From NCBI RefSeq assembly GCF_001483755.1, contig NZ_LQBK01000002.1:257041-321040 (forward strand): a DNA stretch of 64,000 nucleotides, written 5' to 3'. The stretch comes from Kocuria rosea subsp. polaris (lineage in GTDB: Bacteria; Actinomycetota; Actinomycetes; Actinomycetales; Micrococcaceae). Below, piece by piece: positions 17,949 through 27,042 of the stretch. The position numbers and the translations under genes are program-made. Below the pieces are notes generated by a model. It had not been told where the DNA came from and made no database searches. It was given only the letters and a program-made list of their open reading frames with translations. Position 1 is the stretch's first letter, and every line of letters starts with the position of its first letter.

Positions 17949-19094
17949 TCAGTCGTTCTCGCGGGTGCGGCGGACGATGTCGAGGGCGACCGCGTGCAGG
18001 TCCCCGTCGTGGGCCCGGGCGACCGCGCGCTGGCGCTGGTAGCCGGCGCCCTCCTGCATGATCCGCTCCACGTCGGCGAGCTCCCGCGAGCAGCCGAGCT
18101 CCGCGGCCACGGGCTCCAGCCGGTCGAGCAGCGCGCTCAGGTCCTCGCGCAGGTCCCGCTCGACGTTGCGGGGGTCGGTGATGACCTCGGCGTCCAGGCC
18201 GTAGCGGGCCGCCCGCCACTTGTTCTCCTGGATGTGCCACGGCTTGAGCCGCACCGGAGCGCGTCCCGCCTCCACGTCCCGGGAGAGGGACTCCGCGAGG
18301 CACTGGGTCAGCGCCGTGAGCGCCCCGACCTCCCAGAGGGTCGAGAGCCCGTCGCAGAAGCGGACCTCGTCGGTGCCCAGCCGGGGCACGGGGCGCACGT
18401 CCCAGCGGGCCTCGCTCATCTCCTCGATGATGCCGGTGGCGATCATGTCGGTGATGCACTGCTCGTACGCCGTCCAGGACGGGAAGTGGTACGGCAGCCC
18501 CGCCGTGGAGAGCTGCTGGAAGATCATGGAGCGCTGCGACGCGTAGCCGGTGTCCTCACCGGCCCAGAAGGGCGAGTTCGCGGACAGCGCGAGCAGGTGG
18601 GGGTAGTAGGTCAGCAGCCCGTCGAGCACCGGGAGGGCCTTCGCCCGCGAGTCGAGGCCCACGTGGACGTGCACCCCGTAGATGACCATCTGCCGGCCCC
18701 AGTACTGGGCGCGGTCCACGAGCTTGTGGTAGCGCTGCTTGTCGGTGACCTGCTGGTCCTGCCAGCGCGCGAAGGGGTGGGTGCCCGCGGCGAAGACCTC
18801 GAGGCCCTGCGGGTCGGTGACCCGGCGGATCTCGTCCATCATGGTGGACAGCTGCTCGGTGGAGTGGGCCACGTCCCGGCACACCCCGGTGACCAGCTCG
18901 ATGGTGTTGAGCAGGAACTCCCCGGTGAGGTGAGGGTGGTCGCCGTCGGTGCCCCAGTCGGGATGGGCGTCCAGGACGGCCTCGAACGTCTCCCGGCCGC
19001 GGGGCACGAGATCCCCCGTGCTGCCGTCCACGAGGGCGATCTCCCACTCGACGCCGAGCGTCGACTGCTGGGAGCGGGCGAACGAGATCTCCAC
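17949..19094 (-). CDS. Glutamate--cysteine ligase family protein (GCS2, YbdK type)
   Basis: ATP-grasp-like carboxylate-amine ligase of the GCS2 family, 381 residues. The start reads SFARSQQSTLGVEWEIALVD, where the Glu residues of GVEWE bind metal. Later motifs are GEFLLNTIELVTGVC, HPFARWQDQ, GVHVHVGLDSR, LLALSANSPFWAGEDTGYASQR and a conserved WDVRPVP. The mycothiol-dependent physiology argues against a glutathione role; gamma-glutamylcysteine for ergothioneine, or another gamma-glutamyl product, is possible. GTG start at 19094 with GGAGGA eight bases upstream. No partner gene gives the substrate. Confidence 0.8.
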   Translation of the reverse strand: MEISFARSQQSTLGVEWEIALVDGSTGDLVPRGRETFEAVLDAHPDWGTDGDHPHLTGEFLLNTIELVTGVCRDVAHSTEQLSTMMDEIRRVTDPQGLEVFAAGTHPFARWQDQQVTDKQRYHKLVDRAQYWGRQMVIYGVHVHVGLDSRAKALPVLDGLLTYYPHLLALSANSPFWAGEDTGYASQRSMIFQQLSTAGLPYHFPSWTAYEQCITDMIATGIIEEMSEARWDVRPVPRLGTDEVRFCDGLSTLWEVGALTALTQCLAESLSRDVEAGRAPVRLKPWHIQENKWRAARYGLDAEVITDPRNVERDLREDLSALLDRLEPVAAELGCSRELADVERIMQEGAGYQRQRAVARAHDGDLHAVALDIVRRTREND

Positions 19095-19163
19095 GCGGCA
19101 GGTCCTCCGTGCTCTTGAGGGCGGGCGCCCGGTCGGGGGCGGGCCGGACGGCCCGCGGAGCCC

Positions 19164-20435
19164 TCAGTCTACGGTTTCCACGACGATCACGACGCGCTTC
19201 TCCGCGGGGCCCGCCCCGGTCCGTCCGGGGCCGCCCGGGGCGGGGTCCGCGGCCGTCCTGGTGACCACGAGCGTGGCCCGTCCGGGGCCCTTCGGCGCGA
19301 GCCGGCGGCGCAGCTCCTCCGGGGTCACGTCCGTGCCGCGCTTCTTGATCTCGAGCGTGCCGACCTCGTGCTCCCGCACCCACCGCCTGAGCACCTTGAC
19401 GGTGTGCGGCAGCACCTCCCGCACGCGGTACGCGCGGGCCAGCGGGGTGCGCACGAGCTCGTCGGAGGTGAGGTAGGCGATCCGGGGGTGGATCAGCCGC
19501 GCCCCCAGCTGCCGGGCGAGGTCCGTGACGAGGCCCGCGCGGATCACCGCGCCGTCCGGTTCGTAGAGGTAGGCGCCCACGGGCCCGACCACCGCGTCGG
19601 CGTGGGCGGGGTCGTGGTCCTCCGGGCTGACGATCTCCGCGGACCCGTGCTCGGAGAGCACGAGCGCCGCCCGCCGCACGCCGGGGCGGGCCACCGCGTT
19701 GAACCACAGCACGGCCTCGACCACGTCGCCCCGGTCGGAGACCCACTGCGCCTCGCACCCGGCGGGGACGGCCTCGTGCGGGATCCCCGGCCCCAGCTTC
19801 ACCCCGACGGGCAGGCCGCGCCCGGCCAGCGCCGCCACGAAGGACAGGGGCGGGGAGAACGCCTCGGGGTCGAAGATCCGCCGGGTGCCCGACGACGACG
19901 TCGTGCGCCGCGCGGGGTCCAGCCACACCCCGTCCGGCGGCCCGGCGGGCAGGCCGGCGAGGTCCAGCGACTCGGCGTCGGCGTGCAGGACCGTGACCTC
20001 GGGGAACGGCAGGAGGTTGAGGGTGGCGACCGCGGCCGTGGTCTCGTCGAGCTCCACGGCGGTGACCCTGCGGTCGAGGGAGGCCAGCGCGAGCGCGTCC
20101 GCGCCGATGCCGCAGCCGAGGTCGGCCACGTGCTCGGCGCCCGCGCCGGCGAAGCGCCGCGCGTGCAGGGCGGCCACCCGCAGCCGGGTGGCCTGCTCGA
20201 GACCGGCCCGGGTGAAGAGCATGCGGTCGGCGAATCCGCCGAACTTCTCCCGGGCCCGGGCGCGGAGCCTGGCCTGGGTGAGCACCGCGGCGACGAGCTG
20301 CGCCTCGTGCCCCTCGGCGCGCAGGCGGGTCGCCGTGCCCAGCGCGTCCTCGGCGTCGTAGGGGCCGACCGCCTCGAGCAGGCGCTGCCCCTCGGCCGTG
20401 AGCAGGGGTGCGATGTCGGCCGCCTCGTTCTGCAT
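19164..20435 (-). CDS. Class I SAM-dependent methyltransferase with THUMP-like C-terminal domain
   Basis: A 423-residue protein. The SAM motif VADLGCGIGADALALASLDRRVTAVELDE lies near residues 107-135. WLDPARR near 175 is in the position of the catalytic NPPY-like motif of N-methyltransferases but differs from it. The C-terminal part (VLRRWVREHEVGTLEIKKRGTDVTPEELRRRL) resembles the THUMP-like domain found in a conserved actinobacterial family. A nucleic-acid base target such as tRNA or rRNA is likely, but not shown. The ATG lies six bases after a TAGGGT hexamer, predicting a leaderless mRNA. It is followed 69 bases on by the ligase gene in the same direction. Confidence 0.8.
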   Translation of the reverse strand: MQNEAADIAPLLTAEGQRLLEAVGPYDAEDALGTATRLRAEGHEAQLVAAVLTQARLRARAREKFGGFADRMLFTRAGLEQATRLRVAALHARRFAGAGAEHVADLGCGIGADALALASLDRRVTAVELDETTAAVATLNLLPFPEVTVLHADAESLDLAGLPAGPPDGVWLDPARRTTSSSGTRRIFDPEAFSPPLSFVAALAGRGLPVGVKLGPGIPHEAVPAGCEAQWVSDRGDVVEAVLWFNAVARPGVRRAALVLSEHGSAEIVSPEDHDPAHADAVVGPVGAYLYEPDGAVIRAGLVTDLARQLGARLIHPRIAYLTSDELVRTPLARAYRVREVLPHTVKVLRRWVREHEVGTLEIKKRGTDVTPEELRRRLAPKGPGRATLVVTRTAADPAPGGPGRTGAGPAEKRVVIVVETVD

Positions 20436-20441
20436 CGGTCC

Positions 20442-20447
20442 ACCCTA
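20442..20447 (-). promoter_or_regulatory. -10 hexamer of a leaderless methyltransferase transcript
   Basis: Minus strand TAGGGT, six bases, then ATG of the THUMP-like methyltransferase. It lies in the 42-bp gap to the convergent-looking end of the iron-transport genes, so it is the only room for a promoter. Confidence 0.6.
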
Positions 20448-20477
20448 TCCGGGTCCGCCCGCCGGGGCGGGCGCCGG

Positions 20478-21233
20478 TCAGTAGAAGGCGGCCAGACGGC
20501 CCCGGGGGCCGTCGATGACCTGCACCGGCGTCTCGAAGACCCGGGTGAGGACCGCGCCGTCCATGATCTCGTGCGGAACGCCGAACTCGGCGATCCGGCC
20601 GTCCTTCACGGCGCAGATCCGGTCCGCGTAGTGGCTGGCGAAGTTGATGTCGTGGAGCACGATGACGATGGTGCGGCCCATCTCGTCGCACGCCCGCCGC
20701 AGGTGCTGCATCATCGACACGGCGTGGCGCATGTCCAGGTTGTTGAGGGGCTCGTCCAGGAGCACGTGGTCGGTCTCCTGGGCCAGCACCATGGCCACGT
20801 ACGCGCGCTGGCGCTGCCCGCCCGAGAGCTGGTCGAGGTAGCGGTGCTCCAGCGGTCGCAGCCCGAGGAAGTCGATGTACCGGCCGATGATCTCCTCGTC
20901 CGCGGCGTTGAGCCGGCCGCGGCTGTGCGGGAAGCGGCCGAAGCCGACCAGCTGCCGCACCGTGAGCCGGGTGACGTAGTGGTTCTCCTGGCGCAGGACG
21001 GACACGATCCGGGCCAGGTCCTTGGACCGCGTCGTGGCCACGTCGTAGCCGGCGATGTCGATGCTGCCGTCGTCGAGGCCCAGCAGCCGGCCGATCATCG
21101 TCAGGAGCGTGGACTTGCCCGCCCCGTTGGGGCCGACCAGGGCGGTCATCCCGCCCGACGGGATCTCGAGGTCGACGGGCCCGATCGTCACCTCCCCGCC
21201 GTAGTCCTTGCGCACGTTGGTGAGGGTGATCAC
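20478..21233 (-). CDS. Iron-siderophore ABC transporter ATP-binding protein
   Basis: Cytoplasmic ATPase of a FecCDE-type importer, 251 residues. Walker A is ALVGPNGAGKSTLL near residues 31-44, the signature is LSGGQRQRAYVAMVLAQ, Walker B is HVLLDEPLNNLD, and the switch His is in VLHDINFASHYAD. The GTG at 21233 overlaps the upstream permease stop by four bases. It is the last gene of the binding protein-permease-permease-ATPase order seen here on the minus strand, so all parts of the importer are present. Confidence 0.93.
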   Translation of the reverse strand: MITLTNVRKDYGGEVTIGPVDLEIPSGGMTALVGPNGAGKSTLLTMIGRLLGLDDGSIDIAGYDVATTRSKDLARIVSVLRQENHYVTRLTVRQLVGFGRFPHSRGRLNAADEEIIGRYIDFLGLRPLEHRYLDQLSGGQRQRAYVAMVLAQETDHVLLDEPLNNLDMRHAVSMMQHLRRACDEMGRTIVIVLHDINFASHYADRICAVKDGRIAEFGVPHEIMDGAVLTRVFETPVQVIDGPRGRLAAFY

Positions 21234-22309
21234 AGCCGGCCCTTTCGGAGGATGACGTACAGGAAGACGGAGCCGCCGACGAGCTCGATGATGATCGAGA
21301 CGACGCCCTGGGCGTAGAAGACGTGGTTCAGCACGAAGTAGGCGCCCGTGAGGACGAGGAAGCCGGTGAGCACCGCGACGGGGAAGACACAGCGGTGGTC
21401 GTGCGTGCCGGCGAACTGGTACGCGAGCGTCGCGACCAGGAAGCCGAGGAACGTCATCGGGCCCACCAGGGCGGTGGAGACGGCCATGAGCACGGAGACG
21501 AAGAAGAGCGTGCGCATGATCTCGGCCCGGTGCCGCACGCCGAGGTTCACGCTCACGTCCCGCCCGAGGGCGACCACGTTCAGGCGGGCGGAGCGCAGCC
21601 ACAGCGCACCCCCGGCCAGCACGCACAGGGGGACGGCCACGGGGAGGTAGTCGGCGTGCGCGTTCGTCACGGAGCCGAACAGCCGGGCGGAGAGCACGTC
21701 GAACTCGCTGGGGGACAGCAGGCGCTGCATGAAGGTGGAGACGGAGCCCAGCCCCCCGCCGATGACGATGCCCACGAGCAGCATCACCTGCAGGTTCCCG
21801 TACCGGCCGGAGAGCAGCCAGCCGTAGAGGGCGAGGGAGAGGGCCACCATGAGCGCGACCTGCAGGAGGAACTGCGGCACGCCCTGGAGGACGAGGATCC
21901 CCGCGGCGCCCAGGAAGTAGACCGTGGACGTCTGGATCGCCACGTAGAGGGACTCGAAGCCCATGATCGACGGGGTGATGATGCGGTTGTTCGTGGCCGT
22001 CTGGAAGCTCACCGTGGCCACGGCCTGGCAGAAGGCCACGACCGCCATGATGACGACGCCCGTCACCCGCCGGTCCGCGATCCGCCAGAACCCGTCCGAG
22101 CCGACCGGCATCGGGTTGTCCCACGCCAGCAGGCCGAAGGCGAAGCCGGCCGAGGCGAGGGCCAGCACGGCGACGACCGTCCAGTACCGCCGCCGGGCCC
22201 GCGGCGTGGGGAACGCGCCGGTGCCGCCCCGCGCGGGGCGGGCCCCCGCCGCCGGGGTCGCGGCCGGTGCCGGTGTCGTCGCGGGTGTCCCGAGCACGGC
22301 CTCAGACAC
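21230..22309 (-). CDS. Iron-siderophore ABC transporter permease (FecCD family), second subunit
   Basis: Polytopic inner-membrane protein, 359 residues. A Pro/Ala-rich cytoplasmic leader of about 35 residues (TPATTPAPAATPAAGARPARGG) precedes the first helix, WTVVAVLALASAGFAFGLLAW. FecCD features include LVGIVIGGGLGSVSTFMQRL, LNVVALGRDVSVNLGVRH (the ATPase-coupling loop) and GPMTFLGFLVATLAYQFAGTHDH. It overlaps the first permease by eight bases and the ATPase by four. It would pair with the neighbouring permease as a heterodimer. Confidence 0.92.
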   Translation of the reverse strand: MSEAVLGTPATTPAPAATPAAGARPARGGTGAFPTPRARRRYWTVVAVLALASAGFAFGLLAWDNPMPVGSDGFWRIADRRVTGVVIMAVVAFCQAVATVSFQTATNNRIITPSIMGFESLYVAIQTSTVYFLGAAGILVLQGVPQFLLQVALMVALSLALYGWLLSGRYGNLQVMLLVGIVIGGGLGSVSTFMQRLLSPSEFDVLSARLFGSVTNAHADYLPVAVPLCVLAGGALWLRSARLNVVALGRDVSVNLGVRHRAEIMRTLFFVSVLMAVSTALVGPMTFLGFLVATLAYQFAGTHDHRCVFPVAVLTGFLVLTGAYFVLNHVFYAQGVVSIIIELVGGSVFLYVILRKGRL

Positions 22310-23300
22310 GTCGACGCTGCCTGAGGAGCAGGTGGACGAACACCACGGCGCCGACGATCCCGAGGATCACGGACACCGGGATCTCGAACGGCATGATGAC
22401 GATCCTCCCGATCAGGTCGCACACCGTCACGATGGCGACGCCGAGCAGGCACACCCAGGGCAGGTTGCTGCGCAGGTCGTCGCCGCGGACCATCGAGACG
22501 ATGTTGGGCACGATCAGGCCCAGGAACGGCAGGTTGCCGACGACGACGGTGACGACCCCGGTGGCCACCGCGATCAGGCCCGTCCCGAGCAGGACGGTCC
22601 GGTGGTAGTCCAGGCCGACGTTGGTGGCGACGTCCTCGCCGAGCCCGGCGACGGTGAGCCGGTCCGCCACGAGGAACACCGCGATCCCGACCAGCAGGAC
22701 GAGCCACAGCACCTCGTACTGGCCGCGCAGGACCGAGGTGAAGCTGCCGGCGAACCAGACCCCCAGGTTCTGCAGCATGTCCGTCTGCAGCACCAGGAAC
22801 GTCGAGACGGAGCCGACCACCGCGCCCAGCATGATGCCGACGATGGGGACGACGAGGGAGGAGCGCAGGGAGACGCGGCGCAGGAAGAGGAAGAAGATCA
22901 TGGTCCCGAGGAAGGCCGCGGTCACGGCGCCGAGCATCCGGGTGAGGATCGTGGCGCCGGGCACGAGGAGCATGACGAGCAGCAGCCCCAGCCCCGCCCA
23001 CTCGGTGGTGCCCGTCGTGGTGGGCTCCACGAAGCGGTTCTGCGTGAGCAGCTGCATCACCAGCCCGGACATGGCCATGGCCGCGCCGGCGAGCACCAGG
23101 GCGATGGTGCGGGGGATCCGCGTGATGGCGAACATCTCGTCGCCGTCGGCGGCGCCGAAGACGTCGTAGACGCCGGTGAGCAGGGAGACGGCCAGCAGGG
23201 CCAGGACCCCGAGCACCCCGAGGAGGAGCTTGGGGTCGAACAGCGCCCCCGGGCTCCTGGTCCTGCCCCCGGTGCGGGGTCCGGACGAGATGGTTGTCAT
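22302..23300 (-). CDS. Iron-siderophore ABC transporter permease (FecCD family), first subunit
   Basis: Polytopic permease of 332 residues. It has the FecCD features RIPRTIALVLAGAAMAMSGLVMQLLTQNRFVEPTTTG near residue 65, LTVAGLGEDVATNVGLDYHR (coupling loop) and VVGNLPFLGLIVPNIVSMVRGDDLR. It forms the heterodimeric channel with the second permease. It starts 88 bases after the binding-protein gene, and a hairpin lies in that gap. That layout allows more binding protein than permease to be made. Confidence 0.92.
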   Translation of the reverse strand: MTTISSGPRTGGRTRSPGALFDPKLLLGVLGVLALLAVSLLTGVYDVFGAADGDEMFAITRIPRTIALVLAGAAMAMSGLVMQLLTQNRFVEPTTTGTTEWAGLGLLLVMLLVPGATILTRMLGAVTAAFLGTMIFFLFLRRVSLRSSLVVPIVGIMLGAVVGSVSTFLVLQTDMLQNLGVWFAGSFTSVLRGQYEVLWLVLLVGIAVFLVADRLTVAGLGEDVATNVGLDYHRTVLLGTGLIAVATGVVTVVVGNLPFLGLIVPNIVSMVRGDDLRSNLPWVCLLGVAIVTVCDLIGRIVIMPFEIPVSVILGIVGAVVFVHLLLRQRRRV

Positions 23301-23337
23301 GGATCGGCCCTTCCTTCGGCCTCGTGTCCGGCGGCAG

Positions 23338-23371
23338 GGGAGCGGGGCCCGTCGCGGAGGGCCCCGCTCCC
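23338..23371 (-). terminator. Intercistronic hairpin between binding protein and permease genes
   Basis: A perfect 13-bp stem (23338-23350 with 23359-23371) with an 8-base loop sits 17 bases after the binding-protein stop and 37 bases before the permease start. Such hairpins act as partial terminators or protect the upstream message from decay; which applies here is not visible. Confidence 0.65.
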
Positions 23372-23388
23372 GCCGTCCGTCCGACAGG

Positions 23389-24384
23389 TCAGTTCTGCTC
23401 GCCCATGGCGTCGGCCAGGGTGTTGAAGAACTCCGTGTAGGTCTGGATGCCCTCGTTGGTGTAGGTGTCGCGGGGCATGTAGACGACGTTGCCCTCCTGC
23501 ACCGCGGTGACGTTCCGCAGGGCCTCGGCGCCCTCGATGACCTCCTGCGCCGGGGTGAACTCGGGGTCGTCGGCGCTGATCGCGGCGTCCCGGTCCAGCA
23601 CGAGGATCCAGTCGGGGTCCGAGTCGGCGATCGCCTCGACCGAGATGTCGTCGCCCTGGTGGTCGTCGCTGGCGCCGTCGACCTCGAGCGCCGGCTCGAA
23701 GCCGAAGATCTCGAACAGCGGGCCCAGGGTGCGTCCCTTGTCCGGGGCGATGAAGCCGATCTCGCCGCCGGAGACGGTGACGGCCATGACCGTGTCGCCG
23801 GGCCGGTAGCCGTCGGCCACGCGCTGCATCGCCGCGTCGAAGTCGCCGTTGATCTGCTCGGCCTCGTCCTCGCGGTCGAAGATCCGGCCCAGGACGGAGG
23901 TCTGCCGCTTCAGCTCCGCGTCGAAGGCCTGGTCCTCCCGCGGGTCCAGCTCCACGACGGTGGCCTCCGGCACGAGGTCGGCGAAGTCCTCGCGGTAGTC
24001 GGCGAAGCGCTGGCCGTTGACGATGAGGTCGGGGTCCGCGGCGACGACGGCCTCGAGGTCCGGCTCGCGGTGGTTGCCGAGGTCGATGACGGACTCGTCG
24101 TCGGCGTAGGCGATGGTGTCCGGCATGAGGGCGCGCGGGGCCGCGGCCAGTTCGACGTCCCACTCGGCGAGCGTCTCGAACGTGCGGTTGTCGGTGGCGA
24201 CGACGGACCGCGGCGGGACGTCGACGGTCTGCGTGCCGAAGTTGTCCTCGACCTCGACCGTGGCGGTCGAGGCGGCGGAGGTCCCGGCGGAGGCGGGCTC
24301 GTCGCCCTGGGCCGTGCCGCAGGCGGTGAGGGCGAGGACGCCGGCGACGGCCAGGAGGGCGGCCGGGTGCGTGGAGCGGTTCAT
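23389..24384 (-). CDS. Iron-siderophore ABC transporter substrate-binding lipoprotein
   Basis: Cell-surface receptor of the importer, 331 residues. The signal peptide MNRSTHPAALLAVAGVLALTAC ends in the lipobox LTAC. The mature part has the FepB/FhuD-type fold features VPPRSVVATDNRTFETLAEWDVELAAAP, PDLEAVVAADPDLIVNG and DPDWILVLDRDAA. ATG at 24384 was chosen because the signal peptide begins there; the upstream open frame runs through the regulatory region. It is the first gene of the operon and lies behind the iron-type operator at 24513-24531. The siderophore is not identifiable from sequence. Confidence 0.92.
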   Translation of the reverse strand: MNRSTHPAALLAVAGVLALTACGTAQGDEPASAGTSAASTATVEVEDNFGTQTVDVPPRSVVATDNRTFETLAEWDVELAAAPRALMPDTIAYADDESVIDLGNHREPDLEAVVAADPDLIVNGQRFADYREDFADLVPEATVVELDPREDQAFDAELKRQTSVLGRIFDREDEAEQINGDFDAAMQRVADGYRPGDTVMAVTVSGGEIGFIAPDKGRTLGPLFEIFGFEPALEVDGASDDHQGDDISVEAIADSDPDWILVLDRDAAISADDPEFTPAQEVIEGAEALRNVTAVQEGNVVYMPRDTYTNEGIQTYTEFFNTLADAMGEQN

Positions 24385-24459
24385 GGTCTTCCTTCGTGCA
24401 GAGGACGCCGGCGCGCTCCGGGAGGGAGGGCGTCGGCGGGGTCCGATGGGCGCGACGTA

Positions 24460-24479
24460 CCCGCACACCGGTGTGCGGG
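24460..24479. repeat. 20-bp perfect palindrome in the leader of the siderophore operon
   Basis: A gap-free 10+10 palindrome centred on ACCGGT, containing the core ACACCGGTGT. The same core occurs again at 24574-24583. The two centres are 109 bp apart and lie on either side of the iron-type operator. Possible binding sites for a dimeric regulator; identity unknown. Confidence 0.75.
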
Positions 24480-24512
24480 GACGACGGGGAGGGCACCGTT
24501 GCTCGGCCGAGG

Positions 24513-24531
24513 TAAGGGTTGCCTTACCGCT
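24513..24531 (-). promoter_or_regulatory. DtxR/IdeR-like iron operator
   Basis: The 19-base stretch matches the DtxR/IdeR consensus TTAGGTTAGCCTAACCTAA at about 14 positions and lies in a longer symmetric element, GGTAAGG-GTTG-CCTTACC (24511-24528). It sits directly downstream of the -10 hexamer of the siderophore operon promoter, where a bound repressor would block initiation. This predicts iron repression, matching the transport genes. Confidence 0.7.
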
Positions 24532-24532
24532 C

Positions 24533-24562
24533 AACCTAGAGCGTCGGACGGGCGTGAGGCAA
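24533..24562 (-). promoter_or_regulatory. Promoter of the iron-siderophore uptake operon
   Basis: Read on the minus strand: -35 TTGCCT (24557-24562), an 18-base spacer, and -10 TAGGTT (24533-24538). The iron-type operator begins two bases after the -10, so promoter and operator overlap the likely start site. The leader to the binding-protein ATG is about 140 nt. Confidence 0.65.
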
Positions 24563-24573
24563 ATCATTGGGGA

Positions 24574-24583
24574 ACACCGGTGT
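24574..24583. repeat. Second copy of the ACACCGGTGT palindrome
   Basis: Ten-base palindrome just upstream of the siderophore promoter, identical to the core of the 20-bp palindrome at 24460-24479. Confidence 0.6.
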
Positions 24584-24635
24584 GACCTAATTCCTCCCAT
24601 CGGGGCCCGCGGGCACCGGCGCGCTGGCACTCGCC

Positions 24636-24664
24636 TTGACCGACTGCCAGCCCCCTCCTACAGT
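24636..24664 (+). promoter_or_regulatory. groES-groEL promoter
   Basis: -35 TTGACC (24636-24641), a 17-base spacer and -10 TACAGT (24659-24664) make the best sigma-70-type promoter in the window. The CIRCE operator begins five bases after the -10, over the start point. Confidence 0.8.
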
Positions 24665-24669
24665 TGGCC

Positions 24670-24696
24670 TTGGCACTCTCCGGGTGAGGGTGCTAA
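24670..24696 (+). promoter_or_regulatory. CIRCE operator for HrcA
   Basis: TTGGCACTC, nine bases, GGGTGCTAA: the CIRCE consensus is TTAGCACTC-N9-GAGTGCTAA, so each arm has one change. Position over the transcription start fits repression of groES-groEL by HrcA and release on heat shock. hrcA itself is outside the window. Confidence 0.88.
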
Positions 24697-24815
24697 GGGC
24701 CAGGCGATCGATCGGCACCGCGACGACGGTTGGTGCGCCAACCGGCCCGAAGCTCGACAGCGGGCTCCGCCCGCGGTCGCCCACCGTTTTCCACCCCTAC
24801 AGACAAGGAGAGATC

Positions 24816-25112
24816 GTGTCGGTCTCCATCAAGCCTCTCGAGGATCGCATCGTCGTTCAGCCGCTCGCCGCTGAGCAGACCACCGCGTCCGGTCTCGTCA
24901 TCCCGGACACCGCCAAGGAGAAGCCCCAGGAGGGCAAGGTCCTGGCCGTCGGCCCCGGTCGGGTCGACGACTCCGGCAACCGCATCCCGGTCGACGTCAA
25001 GGAGGGCGACGTCGTGATCTTCTCCAAGTACGGCGGCACCGAGGTCAAGTACAACGGCGAGGAGTACCTGGTGCTCCCGGCCCGCGACGTGCTCGCCGTC
25101 GTCGAGAAGTAG
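24816..25112 (+). CDS. groES: Co-chaperonin GroES
   Basis: 98-residue lid protein of the GroEL chaperonin. It begins [30 protein letters not shown], where the mobile loop that binds GroEL is [19 protein letters not shown], and ends [13 protein letters not shown]. The GTG at 24816 follows AAGGAGA by four bases; the longer open frame has no conserved sequence. It is first in the operon behind a CIRCE-controlled promoter with a leader of about 145 nt. Confidence 0.97.
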   Translation: MSVSIKPLEDRIVVQPLAAEQTTASGLVIPDTAKEKPQEGKVLAVGPGRVDDSGNRIPVDVKEGDVVIFSKYGGTEVKYNGEEYLVLPARDVLAVVEK

Positions 25113-26870
<1,758 letters not shown>

Positions 26871-26909
26871 CGGCCGGCACTGACGGCCGGCGCCGAGCCG
26901 GCTCGCCCC

Positions 26910-26944
26910 GCGGACCCGTCCCACCACCGGTGGGGCGGGTCCGC
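26910..26944 (+). terminator. Terminator of the groES-groEL operon
   Basis: 16-bp stem (26910-26925 with 26929-26944, one G-U pair) and a 3-base loop, 39 bases after the groEL stop. Confidence 0.8.
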
Positions 26945-26977
26945 CGCCGTCTGCGGGGTCCGCACCGCGGCCTCCGG

Positions 26978-26983
26978 TAGAGT
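26978..26983 (+). promoter_or_regulatory. Candidate -10 element of the first acyltransferase gene
   Basis: TAGAGT, 59 bases before the ATG and after the groEL terminator. The predicted leader of about 50 nt ends with AGGAGGAG. Confidence 0.45.
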
Positions 26984-27042
26984 GCGGAGGTCCGCCCGAC
27001 CACTGCCGCGCCCCGGCGGCACGGTGTTCCCAGGAGGAGCCC

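Noticed and set aside
24385..24459. Small gene in the leader of the siderophore operon
   Set aside because: The open frame upstream of the binding protein crosses operator and promoter and lacks a start with a ribosome-binding site; no independent coding signal was found.
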